A stretch of DNA of 11,386 bases from Bacillota bacterium (GTDB taxonomy: Bacteria > Bacillota > Clostridia > Christensenellales > Pumilibacteraceae): contig WQSV01000031.1 in assembly GCA_009787685.1 (NCBI GenBank), positions 1 through 11,386 of the forward strand, given 5' to 3'. The position numbers and the translations under genes were made by a program. Below the pieces are notes generated by a model. That model made no database searches. It was not told the DNA's origin and saw only the letters and a list, made by a program, of their open reading frames with translations. Of this stretch, positions 1-7,111 are shown piece by piece (position 1 is the first letter of the stretch; every line of letters begins with the position of its first letter).

Positions 1-1409
1 TCAATGAGAACTCCTATGTAGGATGTGTCTCGGGTGAGGATTAGTTGATTTAATGAGGCATTTAGAAATCTGGAAGTGTGTGGTAAATTGTCTTTTTCGC
101 TCTCACAACCATTGCGTATTGTGTGTTGTGTTTTTCTCATTGAGAGAGAAGCATTAATTCCCGCAACCAATCCCTGTGCGGCCGCTTCTTCGTAGCCAGA
201 AGTTCCGTTGATTTGCCCAGCGAAAAAGAGTCCTGATATTCGTTTTGATTCGAGGGTTGGATAAAGTTCAAGCGGGTCAATGCAATCATATTCAATTGCA
301 TAAGCGTCTCTCATTATTTCGACTTTTTCAAAGCCTTCAATTGTTTGATAGAGTTTTTCTTGAACATCCGACGGAAATGCTGTTGACAAACCTTGGACAT
401 AAGATTCAACTGTGTCGGCGCCCTCGGGCTCTAGAAAAAACGAATGCCTTTCTTTGTCATGAAAACGCACGATTTTGTCTTCAATTGACGGACAATATCT
501 TGCCCCTGCTCCGCTTGACAATCCGCCATAACGCGGAGAGAGGTGCAAATTCTCACGAATAAGTTCATGGGTTTTAGCGTTGGTGTAGCCCATATAACAG
601 TGTTCAGAAAATTTGTCAACCTTTTTAGGGTTTGACAGAGTCGAAAAAGAGTATGGTGTGTCTTCTCCTTCTTGGACTGTTAATTTCGTCAAGTCAACGC
701 TATTTTTTTTGACTCTTGCTGGCGTCCCTGTTTTGAAGCGACGAAGTTCAAAGCCGAGAGATGTCAAGCTTTCCTCAAGATATTCTGAGCGCGAAAATCC
801 GCTTGGCCCTTTTTTTTCAACAGTCTTTCCCGTGATGATTTCTGAATTAAGATACACTCCACAAGCAAGTATTACTTTGTTTGCGTTATAGATTTGTCCT
901 TGGACAGTCTCAATTCCAGCAATGTTGGAATTGAGAGTTTGAAGTTTGGAGTTTGGAATTAAGGTTAAATTATGTTTATCATTAACTCCACTCTTCACAC
1001 TCCACTCTCCACACTTATCCTCGTTATGCGTTATTAAGCGCTTGACTTCCGCTTGCCGAATTGTCAAATTTTCTGTCGTTTCAAGAAGTTTTTTGATGTG
1101 AAAGTGATATTTGAATCTGTCAACTTGGGCACGCAACGAATGGACTGCTGGACCATAGGACGCGTTTAGCATTCTCAAATGCGACATTGTTGCGTCAGCC
1201 ACTTGCCCCATGACTCCACCAAGTGCGTCAATCTCACAAACAAGGTGCCCCTTTGCTGTTCCTCCAATACTGGGATTACAAGCCAAAAAGCCTGCGTTGT
1301 CAAGACTTATCGACAACGCAAGCGTTCTGTTTCCTAATTTGGCTGAGGCAATCGCAGCTTCAACTCCCGCGTGACCTAATCCCACTACTATGACATCATA
1401 GTTTTTCAT
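1..1409 (-). CDS. mnmG: tRNA uridine-5-carboxymethylaminomethyl modification enzyme MnmG (GidA), C-terminus beyond window edge
   Basis: MnmG is the FAD- and NADH-dependent partner of MnmE. Together they install the (carboxymethyl)aminomethyl group on the wobble uridine of certain tRNAs in the cytoplasm. The frame is open from ATG at 1409 to the left edge, about 469 of the usual ~620-630 residues. Visible motifs are the dinucleotide-binding GLGHAG at residues 10-15 (usually GAGHAG), CNPSIGG from Cys44, the family block around RMLNASYGPAV, FKTGTPAR, the ARYCPSIEDK block with a conserved Cys near residue 306, and AGQINGTSGYEEAAAQG. Two stretches have no counterpart in the family as I know it: about residues 131-162 and about 425-450. 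Both coincide with 7-bp-periodic DNA (925-1019 and 111-131), and the frame stays open through both. No Shine-Dalgarno sequence precedes the ATG; a heptad repeat element ends about 5 nt upstream. It lies downstream of potD on the same strand. Confidence 0.95.
   Translation of the reverse strand, partial: MKNYDVIVVGLGHAGVEAAIASAKLGNRTLALSISLDNAGFLACNPSIGGTAKGHLVCEIDALGGVMGQVADATMSHLRMLNASYGPAVHSLRAQVDRFKYHFHIKKLLETTENLTIRQAEVKRLITHNEDKCGEWSVKSGVNDKHNLTLIPNSKLQTLNSNIAGIETVQGQIYNANKVILACGVYLNSEIITGKTVEKKGPSGFSRSEYLEESLTSLGFELRRFKTGTPARVKKNSVDLTKLTVQEGEDTPYSFSTLSNPKKVDKFSEHCYMGYTNAKTHELIRENLHLSPRYGGLSSGAGARYCPSIEDKIVRFHDKERHSFFLEPEGADTVESYVQGLSTAFPSDVQEKLYQTIEGFEKVEIMRDAYAIEYDCIDPLELYPTLESKRISGLFFAGQINGTSGYEEAAAQGLVAGINASLSMRKTQHTIRNGCESEKDNLPHTSRFLNASLNQLILTRDTSYIGVLI
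111..131. repeat. short heptad repeat inside mnmG (possible second insertion)
   Basis: Three successive 7-bp units (ATTGCGT, ATTGTGT, GTTGTGT) lie at 111-117, 118-124 and 125-131. They fall in the part of mnmG that separates the conserved AGINA block from the RDTSYIGVLI block. This linker is about 25 residues longer here than I expect for the family. Only one arm with the heptad phase is evident, so this could be a decayed element or chance. Confidence 0.4.
925..1019. repeat. heptad-unit inverted-repeat element inserted in frame within mnmG
   Basis: On the plus strand, 925-959 reads as five consecutive 7-bp units. Examples are TTGGAAT at 925-931 and 953-959, and TTGGAGT at 946-952. After a short spacer, 985-1019 reads as five more units of the complementary type; ACTCCAC occurs at 985-991 and 999-1005. 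The two halves form an imperfect dyad with several mismatches and possible G-T pairs. The element encodes about 31 residues of MnmG, rich in Asn, Ser, Lys and Leu, in a region where relatives are shorter. The 7-bp phase is seen directly. That it is an inserted element is inferred from its similarity to the intergenic elements in this window. Confidence 0.75.
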
Positions 1410-1413
1410 TTTT

Positions 1414-1524
1414 TGAATTAAGAACGCAGAATACAGAATAGTTGTTAAAATTAATTTTTTTCTAGGTTATTTTTTGTTTTCTGACAATTATTCTGCATTC
1501 TGAATTCAACGTTCTGCATTAATT
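1414..1524. repeat. heptad-unit inverted-repeat element filling the potD-mnmG gap
   Basis: The left arm, 1414-1441, is four 7-bp units such as AGAATAC (1428-1434) and AGAATAG (1435-1441). The right arm, 1490-1524, is five units such as ATTCTGC (1490-1496) and ATTCTGA (1497-1503). The arms pair imperfectly around an AT-rich centre. The element takes up essentially the whole gap: the potD stop codon is 2 nt from one end and the mnmG start is about 5 nt from the other. The RNA hairpin lacks a clean U-tract, so I do not call it a terminator, although it could protect or attenuate the transcript. Confidence 0.75.
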
Positions 1525-1526
1525 TT

Positions 1527-2888
1527 TTATAGTGGTGCTGTGACTCTGTTCCACATTAGCGAGCCTTCACCGAATCTTGCGCCGAAGTCACCCATAACGA
1601 AAGACCTTTCAAGGACATTGTCAGACGGGAACATGAGGTCAAGAACCATTGGTTTGAAGTGAGCAGGACGTCCTTCCCATCTTGCATTGTCCGCTCTTAG
1701 AGTCTCTTCCAGTTCAACCATTGCAACATGGTTTGCGGCAGGTGAACCTGTTGAGAGAGTGTTCAATTGCGAAATATCTTCTCTTAGTGAGAACGCGATA
1801 AATTTGTTTGCAAGGCGATAGTTTCCTGCGTTTCTTGGAATGACAAGGTTGTTAATCCAAAGGTTTGCGCCCTCTTCTGGAACGACATAATAGAGCATGT
1901 CAGCAACTGGAGCATACGGGTTGTCATTCATGACGAAGCCTGCGTCAGTTGACCAAGCAAGTCCTGCGGTTGCTGCTGGAATGTTTTGTTGCATGTTGAA
2001 CATTCCTGTGTCCATTTCGAAAACAACGTTCATGTCTCTTCTTTGTTGTCTCAAGATTTCAACAGCATGGTCAAATGGGTCAACAATATTAAACTCTCTA
2101 TACCAAAAATTTGTCTGCACAGCCCCATGAGAAAAATCAGTGAAAATTGCAGTCATTAACTCAATATATTCTGGACGAGAAAAATCAGTTAAATTGTTGC
2201 TTCTTGCTCTTAGTTCATCTGAAAAATAGAACAACATTGCTGCCGCATAGTTGTCGCGAACTTGGGCGCTCTTCATGAAAACTGACGGAGCCGTTTCTGC
2301 TGTTCTTTGGCTGATTCCGCCTGCACCGAATAGAGAGCCCCATGAGCGCATTGCTGCGATGTCGTTTGCATTTGAAATGATATTGCGGTTATACATTATT
2401 CCCAAAGTTCCCCAAAGGAATGGCATGCTGTAAAGAAGTCCTTGGTCAAAAGACTCGTTTGCTCCGCGATAGATTTCTTCTCTTAATAAGTCACGAAAAT
2501 CGATGCTTGAAACATGACCAAGCCCATAGTGAATTTCAAGCTCTGATGCAATCAATGCATGGTCAAGAGGTTGCAAATAGCCACCTGCACGAAGCCTATA
2601 GACCATGTAGTCACTTGGGACAACTATGTCGCGATCAAGCCCTTGCTCGGCGATAGTTCTGTAGGCTGTTTCATTTGAATCGAAATAAAATCCGCGAACA
2701 CGAATACTTTCTCCATGTTGACTTAGCATGTAGTCTTCAAATCTTGTGAAAACTTCTGGGTGCATGAAATATCCCCAGTTGTAGACCCACAATTCTCTGT
2801 AGCGCGGAAGCGAACATGCCACGAATGCTGGGACTGACAGGACAAGTGCTAAAAGCACAAGCGCGCATTTTGTTATTAGTTTTTTCAT
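1527..2888 (-). CDS. potD: polyamine ABC transporter substrate-binding lipoprotein, PotD family
   Basis: This is the extracellular polyamine-binding component of a spermidine/putrescine importer, probably anchored to the membrane. Residues 1-24 are a signal peptide (MKK, then a hydrophobic run) ending in AFVAC; Cys25 would be lipidated, although Phe at -3 makes the lipobox unusual. Family hallmarks are VYNWGYF at 35-41, VVPSDYM at 89-95, a Trp at 312 in AWSTDAGFV, and WINNLVIP at 344-351 followed by ANKFIAF. The length of 453 residues is above the more usual ~350. Two positions that carry an Asp in E. coli PotD (D168 and D257) appear as uncharged residues here by eye: the segment ending VRD at 210-212, and N346 in WIN. 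Specificity is therefore uncertain. An AAGGAG site lies 6 nt before the ATG. It is the last pot gene, 93 nt after potC. Confidence 0.88.
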   Translation of the reverse strand: MKKLITKCALVLLALVLSVPAFVACSLPRYRELWVYNWGYFMHPEVFTRFEDYMLSQHGESIRVRGFYFDSNETAYRTIAEQGLDRDIVVPSDYMVYRLRAGGYLQPLDHALIASELEIHYGLGHVSSIDFRDLLREEIYRGANESFDQGLLYSMPFLWGTLGIMYNRNIISNANDIAAMRSWGSLFGAGGISQRTAETAPSVFMKSAQVRDNYAAAMLFYFSDELRARSNNLTDFSRPEYIELMTAIFTDFSHGAVQTNFWYREFNIVDPFDHAVEILRQQRRDMNVVFEMDTGMFNMQQNIPAATAGLAWSTDAGFVMNDNPYAPVADMLYYVVPEEGANLWINNLVIPRNAGNYRLANKFIAFSLREDISQLNTLSTGSPAANHVAMVELEETLRADNARWEGRPAHFKPMVLDLMFPSDNVLERSFVMGDFGARFGEGSLMWNRVTAPL

Positions 2889-2902
2889 TTTTTCTCCTTG
2901 TT

Positions 2903-2930
2903 TACCATGCTTAATATTGTTGACATGGTA
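2903..2930 (-). promoter_or_regulatory. hairpin immediately upstream of the potD ribosome binding site
   Basis: Arms TACCATG (2903-2909) and CATGGTA (2924-2930) pair perfectly over 7 bp with a 14-nt loop, a few bases upstream of the potD AAGGAG in the mRNA. It lies in the 93-nt potC-potD gap, the only sizeable gap in the operon. No U-tract follows, so it is not a terminator. It may protect the distal potD message from 3'-5' decay or be an operator. The hairpin is seen directly; the role is inferred. Confidence 0.4.
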
Positions 2931-2981
2931 GTTTTATCTTAATCGCTTTTGCGAAAAATACGAAATTAATTTTTTGCGAAT

Positions 2982-3836
2982 CTAAGCTTTTGCAAGCTTT
3001 CTTTTTCTTCTTTGAACATACCAATACACTAGGATTACTGCGACTATTGTCATCATGAACATGACTGAAGCAATTGCTCTGAAGAATGCTCGTCTTTGAA
3101 TTGGCGACCTTAAATATCCTCCATGCGTGACAATGAATGTTGAAATAGTGTTGATTTCACCTCTGATGAAAACTGTCAAAATGAAGTCATCGAGACTGAT
3201 TGCGAATGCAAGACAGAATGCGGCAAAAATGGCTGGAAGAAGTTGGGGCAACAAAACTTTAAACATGACTTTTGCTGGCCCAAGCCCTAAGTCCATTCCT
3301 GCGTCTAATAGGTTCGGATTGAGTTGATACATTCTGGGAGTGACAACGAGAACAACGAACGGAATGCACATCATTGTGTGGGCGATAATAATCGCGACAT
3401 AGCCAAAAGGAATGAATCTAAGGGAGAGGAACAAGAGCATTATTGAAACACCCGTCACGACTGTTGCGTTTGTTAGTGGTATTTGATTGATTGTGTTGAC
3501 TGCTTTTTTTCTCCATTTTCTCAAATAAAACATTCCAACCGCGGCCATTGTTCCGATTACTGTCGCGATGACAGCGGCGATAATTGCAATGAGAAAAGTG
3601 TTCAAAAAAGCAGTGCGCGCGGCTTCGTGTCGAAAGAAAGTCAAGTAAAGGTCGAGAGTAAATCCGTTCCACGTTCCAATCTCGCCCGTTGTGAAAGAAA
3701 AGGCAAAGACTATGATAAGTGGCATATACAAAAACATTAGCACCAGCGCCAAGAAAGCGAAAGCCCAAATCCTTCGGGTTCTGACAAAAAACCTTCCGAC
3801 GAATCCTAATGCAGTTTTGATGTTTTGTTTAACCAT
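2982..3836 (-). CDS. potC: spermidine/putrescine ABC transporter permease PotC
   Basis: This is the second integral membrane permease of the polyamine importer and pairs with PotB to form the channel. The 284 residues start with a basic stretch, followed by about six hydrophobic segments; the first is near residues 23-50 and the last near 255-275. The permease EAA loop, which docks on the ATPase, is recognisable as DAGMDLGLGPAKVMFKVLLP. The C-terminus is strongly basic (RRKRKLAKA), as expected for a cytoplasmic tail. It begins 6 nt after the potB stop with only a weak upstream purine-rich site, so translational coupling is likely. A 6-bp hairpin (AAGCTT arms, 2984-2999) sits at its very end. 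Confidence 0.92.
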   Translation of the reverse strand: MVKQNIKTALGFVGRFFVRTRRIWAFAFLALVLMFLYMPLIIVFAFSFTTGEIGTWNGFTLDLYLTFFRHEAARTAFLNTFLIAIIAAVIATVIGTMAAVGMFYLRKWRKKAVNTINQIPLTNATVVTGVSIMLLFLSLRFIPFGYVAIIIAHTMMCIPFVVLVVTPRMYQLNPNLLDAGMDLGLGPAKVMFKVLLPQLLPAIFAAFCLAFAISLDDFILTVFIRGEINTISTFIVTHGGYLRSPIQRRAFFRAIASVMFMMTIVAVILVYWYVQRRKRKLAKA

Positions 3837-3842
3837 TTTTTT

Positions 3843-4721
3843 CTAGAATGAAATTCCACCTTTTGCTTTTCCTTTTGTGAACTTTGTTATTATTGCAACA
3901 GAAGTCGCAACGAGTAGTAGTAGTATTAATCCATAAGCAGCTCCGACGTTGTAGGTCGCTCGACTGCTGAATTGGTCCCAAATCAAGTTTCCAAGCAGTT
4001 GGTAATCTGCGTTGAAAAACTCCATGACGACATATGGCACTGCAAAGTTTGAAATTGCTGGCAAAAAGACCATCATGATTCCGCTTATTATGCCTGACAA
4101 ACTAAGAGGGAGAACGATTTTGATAAAGACTCTAAGTTTCGACGCACCAAGGTCGGACGCGGCTTCCGAGAGGCTTCTGTCTTGAGTTCTCAAAATGGTG
4201 TAAATCGGCAAGAGCATGAACGGAAAATAGTCGAGGATGAGCGCTGTTACGATTTTGAAATTGTCACTGAGGTGAAAAATTTCTCCCCTGCTTTCTCTGA
4301 CAAGTCGTTCAATCCAGATGAAAATTTCTCTGAGTGCGAATGTTCGAAGAACAACATTGATGAGCATCGGGACAATGAAAAACATTATGATAATAATTGG
4401 AACTTTTAGGTTTTTTGATGAAAGGATTAAGGCAACGGGATAGGCAATGAGCAAACAAATCAGAGTTGTTAGTCCTGCAATTTGAACAGAGCGCCAAAGC
4501 AGTGACCATCCCCCAACCTCTGAAAATGAACGGAAGTTGTCAAAAGTGAAATCGCCCTCAAATGACATGAACGCTTGAACAAACAAAATTATTAGTGGAA
4601 CAATGATAAAAATTGCGGCCAAAAATAAATAAGGTAACACAAAATAACCTCGTTGAAAACGAAATATTTTTCGAAGTAATAATCGCCACTTCGGCTGACT
4701 TTGCATTGCTTGTTGAGACAT
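3843..4721 (-). CDS. potB: spermidine/putrescine ABC transporter permease PotB
   Basis: This is the first permease subunit of the polyamine importer. The 292 residues have a short, basic, cytoplasmic N-terminus, then a long hydrophobic segment at about 25-50 and around five more. The EAA loop reads SEAASDLGASKLRVFIKIVLP, the docking site for PotA. PotB-like features include a large extracellular loop after the first membrane segment (SFEGDFTFDNF). It starts 5 nt after the potA stop without an obvious Shine-Dalgarno site, so it is probably coupled to potA translation. Confidence 0.92.
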   Translation of the reverse strand: MSQQAMQSQPKWRLLLRKIFRFQRGYFVLPYLFLAAIFIIVPLIILFVQAFMSFEGDFTFDNFRSFSEVGGWSLLWRSVQIAGLTTLICLLIAYPVALILSSKNLKVPIIIIMFFIVPMLINVVLRTFALREIFIWIERLVRESRGEIFHLSDNFKIVTALILDYFPFMLLPIYTILRTQDRSLSEAASDLGASKLRVFIKIVLPLSLSGIISGIMMVFLPAISNFAVPYVVMEFFNADYQLLGNLIWDQFSSRATYNVGAAYGLILLLLVATSVAIITKFTKGKAKGGISF

Positions 4722-4726
4722 GATTT

Positions 4727-6307
4727 TTAAACTTCAATACTTTCCTGTTCTTCTTCCCCCTCTTCCTCTTCAACATATTTTCTGACTCGTATTTTTTCTG
4801 GGTTTATTGCTATGCCAACTCGGTCGTCAACATCCCATTCGTCTTTGGTGTTGACATAGAGTTCGTCATCGTCATCAGTGTAGACTTGGACTTGGTAGTA
4901 AGAACCTTTGTAGTAGGTTTGTCCAATATTGCCACCTGCAGGCGCTTCGTCATCGTGATCTGTCAGCTCAATGTCTTCAAACTCAATCTCAGCAATGACT
5001 TCATCGCCTTTTTCAAACTCGTTGTTTTCGTTCACAAAATAGTAATCCGCACCACAAATTTCGATAGTGTTTTCGCTCGTGACTGTCGTTTTGAACGAGT
5101 TGACAGTCTTCATTTTTCGCATGATATGAATTGCTTGCGGAGGAATGCTGAGTGCAACTTTTGCCCCAACAACATAGCCCGTTGTTGATTGAACGGTGAA
5201 CTCATATGAGCCAACATCAACATGCATTTCATAATATGTTCCTTTGAAAACACTACTTGTGACGGAACCTGTGAAATGGGACAAAGTGTTGTCTTTTTTC
5301 TTTGAATTAATCTCGCCGTCATTGTGAATTGAGATTTCAATGTCTTCAGGGCGAATGACGAGGTCTACCTTTTCGTTTTTCAAAAAGCCTTTGTCGTGAC
5401 ATTCAAATATTTGCCCAGAAAAATTTACTTTGAAGTCAGCAACCATTACCCCCGAGAGAATATTGCTCTCGCCAATAAAGTTTGCAACAAACGCATTTGC
5501 TGGTTCGTCATAGATTTTCTTTGGAGTTCCTGCTTGCTGAACAACGCCGTCGTTCATGATGAGTATTTTGTCAGACATAGTTAGCGCTTCTTCTTGGTCA
5601 TGAGTCACATAAACAAAAGTGATGCCGAGATTTTTGTGGATATTCATCAGTTCAATCTGCATCTCTTTTCTCATTTTGAGATCGAGTGCCCCAAGCGGTT
5701 CATCAAGAAGGAGAACTTTTGGTTCAAGGACAATCGCACGTGCAATCGCAACGCGTTGTTGTTGCCCTCCCGAAAGAGTTGAAACATCGCGCTTGTCGTA
5801 ACCTTCTAGTCCAACCATTTTCAAAGCATGTGTCACCTTTTCATGAATTTCTTGTTTTGTGAATTTTCTTAGTTTCTCAATAGTTGCGCCAGTTTTTTTA
5901 TCTATTTCGTCGTAGGGTATTTTTTTAAGCTTTAGTCCGAATGCAATGTTTTTGTAGACATTGAGGTGCGGAAAAAGCGCGTATTTTTGAAATACCGTGT
6001 TAATCGGGCGTTTGTGCGGTGGAATTAGGGTGACATCTTCCTTTTCTAGAAAAATCTCACCACTTGAGGGTTTTTCAAACCCCGCAATCATACGCAAAAG
6101 GGTGGTCTTGCCACAGCCACTTGGGCCTAAAAATGTGACAAAATCACCCCTTTTAATAGAAAAACTCATGTTGTCAACCACCGTTACATCATCAAAAACT
6201 TTCGTCACATTTCGGACTTCAATGATTTTATCAAACTTTTGGGCACTTGCACATGAGCCGTTACCATTTATAATTGAGTTTTTCTCTAAGTGAACTTTTT
6301 CTTTCAA
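4727..6307 (-). CDS. potA: spermidine/putrescine ABC transporter ATP-binding protein PotA with an extended, apparently duplicated C-terminal TOBE region
   Basis: This is the ATPase that drives the PotBC polyamine channel. I choose the TTG at 6307 as start (526 residues) because AAAGGAG lies 5 nt upstream; a longer reading from 6439 would run through a good promoter. Motifs numbered from this TTG are Walker A GPSGCGKT at 61-68, Q-loop Gln107, signature LSGGQ at 178-182, Walker B LLLDEP at 199-204 and switch His236. An insertion of about 15 residues (KKTGATIEKLRKFTK) precedes the signature region. A TOBE-type domain covers roughly residues 300-398 (FTGSVTSSVFKGTYYEMHV). A further ~128 residues (399-526) appear to repeat that fold (QTYYKGSYYQVQV, then VGIAINPEKIRV), and the tail is very acidic (EEEEGEEEQ). 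Typical PotA is about 350-380 residues. A start at ATG 6337 is the main alternative. Confidence 0.9.
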   Translation of the reverse strand: MKEKVHLEKNSIINGNGSCASAQKFDKIIEVRNVTKVFDDVTVVDNMSFSIKRGDFVTFLGPSGCGKTTLLRMIAGFEKPSSGEIFLEKEDVTLIPPHKRPINTVFQKYALFPHLNVYKNIAFGLKLKKIPYDEIDKKTGATIEKLRKFTKQEIHEKVTHALKMVGLEGYDKRDVSTLSGGQQQRVAIARAIVLEPKVLLLDEPLGALDLKMRKEMQIELMNIHKNLGITFVYVTHDQEEALTMSDKILIMNDGVVQQAGTPKKIYDEPANAFVANFIGESNILSGVMVADFKVNFSGQIFECHDKGFLKNEKVDLVIRPEDIEISIHNDGEINSKKKDNTLSHFTGSVTSSVFKGTYYEMHVDVGSYEFTVQSTTGYVVGAKVALSIPPQAIHIMRKMKTVNSFKTTVTSENTIEICGADYYFVNENNEFEKGDEVIAEIEFEDIELTDHDDEAPAGGNIGQTYYKGSYYQVQVYTDDDDELYVNTKDEWDVDDRVGIAINPEKIRVRKYVEEEEGEEEQESIEV

Positions 6308-6363
6308 CACCTCTCCTTTCAATACATAGTGCGTCATCACCATGTCGAATTGTTGTAGACTAA

Positions 6364-6392
6364 ATAATAATATATTTTTAAAGTTTTGGCAA
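6364..6392 (-). promoter_or_regulatory. sigma-A-type promoter for the pot operon
   Basis: On the minus strand, TTGCCA (6387-6392) and TATTAT (6364-6369) are separated by exactly 17 bp. Predicted transcription would start near 6357, about 50 nt before the TTG start of potA and its AAAGGAG site. It is the only good promoter seen for potABCD and probably mnmG. Confidence 0.7.
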
Positions 6393-6432
6393 GTATTTTG
6401 ACCCTTTTTGAAATATTTTTTTATGGAAAATA

Positions 6433-6461
6433 TTGTCACCCTTTTTGCAAAAGCTCATAGT
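6433..6461 (+). promoter_or_regulatory. possible promoter for the Cys/His-rich protein gene
   Basis: TTGTCA (6433-6438) and CATAGT (6456-6461) are 17 bp apart; the -35 matches 5 of 6 and the -10 matches 4 of 6. It is divergent from the potA promoter and would give a leader of about 130 nt that contains the heptad element at 6475-6565. Confidence 0.4.
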
Positions 6462-6474
6462 ATGTTAGAAGAGA

Positions 6475-6565
6475 ATTAACAATTCACGATGCGCAGTTCA
6501 CGATGATTGTTAAACTTAAATTTATCCTCCACGATGCATTATGCAGTTTTTCATTGTTCATTGAA
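6475..6565. repeat. heptad-unit element in the leader of the Cys/His-rich gene
   Basis: Five consecutive 7-bp units occupy 6475-6509, for example ATTCACG (6482-6488) and GTTCACG (6496-6502). A second block at 6530-6565 has units such as CACGATG, CATTATG, CATTGTT and CATTGAA, with one phase slip at a run of T. Dyad symmetry between the two blocks is weak, so this looks like a more decayed copy of the element seen at 1414-1524. Confidence 0.65.
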
Positions 6566-6597
6566 TCTTTACATACTAAAAAGGAGGATAATTAAGT

Positions 6598-7005
6598 ATG
6601 TTAGGATTATTAGGGGTTGCAGCACTTGCTTGTTGCGGTTGCAGAGGAAGAGGTGGCAGAAGACCTTGCGAGAGAAAGTGTTCTTGTCGCCAAGGGTTTC
6701 GCATTCGTGGAGGTTTTTTCGGAATGAGGAGATGTGGTTGTTTAAGATTTTCAGAATGTGTTAGAGATCGTGGTTGTGGCTGTCGTGGACATGAAGGTCC
6801 AGAAGAGAATGGGTGTCACGAACATCATGGAGAACGTCATGAAGAAAGAGAGTGTGGTTGCTCTCGACATGAAGAAAGAGAGCATGAGGGAGAACATGAA
6901 CATGGGCATGGGCATGGTGGCTATGAACACGAGTGGGAGCAGCCTTGCGGTTGTGGCGAACATGGACGCGACGAGCATGAACATGGTGGCTGTTGCAGTG
7001 AGTAG
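6598..7005 (+). CDS. small Cys-, His-, Glu- and Arg-rich protein, candidate metal binder (unrecognised family)
   Basis: I do not recognise a named family. The 135-residue frame starts with ATG 8 nt after a perfect AAGGAGG, so it is very probably translated. It contains 18 Cys, many as CGC or CC pairs (CCGC at 12-15, further CGC motifs throughout, CC near the C-terminus), and about 15 His concentrated in the last half in a Glu/His/Gly/Arg repeat (such as EHEHGHGHGG). The first 14 residues are hydrophobic (LGLLGVAALACC) but lack the basic residues of a signal peptide. The first half is basic and Gly/Arg-rich; the second half is acidic and His-rich. Metal binding or storage, or a spore or cell-surface structural role, would fit. 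Function is inference only. The gene ends at the terminator at 7077-7111. Confidence 0.8.
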   Translation: MLGLLGVAALACCGCRGRGGRRPCERKCSCRQGFRIRGGFFGMRRCGCLRFSECVRDRGCGCRGHEGPEENGCHEHHGERHEERECGCSRHEEREHEGEHEHGHGHGGYEHEWEQPCGCGEHGRDEHEHGGCCSE

Positions 7006-7076
7006 TTAGATAGGTAGAAATATGAGCAATCAAAGCTCGTGTTTTGACTGCCAGCAAGCTTAAATTCCAACCCAAG

Positions 7077-7111
7077 AAAAATGTGACAGGAATATTCCCT
7101 GTCACATTTTT
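7077..7111. terminator. bidirectional intrinsic terminator between convergent genes
   Basis: A perfect 14-bp stem (7077-7090 with 7098-7111) has a 7-nt loop and A/T tracts at both ends. It serves the Cys/His-rich gene on the plus strand. On the minus strand the last codons and TGA of the 62-residue Cys-rich gene lie in the same stem. Confidence 0.9.

Noticed and set aside
245..891. Plus-strand open frames opposite mnmG
   Set aside because: They are antisense shadows of a clearly identified gene, with no family similarity or ribosome binding sites.
1..1409. mnmG as a pseudogene disrupted by repeats
   Set aside because: The frame stays open through both repeat-containing stretches and all family motifs in view are intact.
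6308..6439. N-terminal extension of PotA from a GTG at 6439 (44 more residues)
   Set aside because: It would run through a good promoter (TTGCCA-N17-TATTAT, 6364-6392), lacks family similarity, and the TTG at 6307 has AAAGGAG at proper spacing.
6559..6590. Sporulation sigma factor (SigE or SigK) promoter before the Cys/His-rich gene, from CATACTAAA
   Set aside because: Only partial matches to the -10 consensus, no fitting -35, and the start would fall inside the ribosome binding site.
6751..7105. Alternative frames on both strands over the Cys/His-rich gene
   Set aside because: They are low-complexity shadows (runs of Met, Val or His) of the frame that has the perfect ribosome binding site at 6598.
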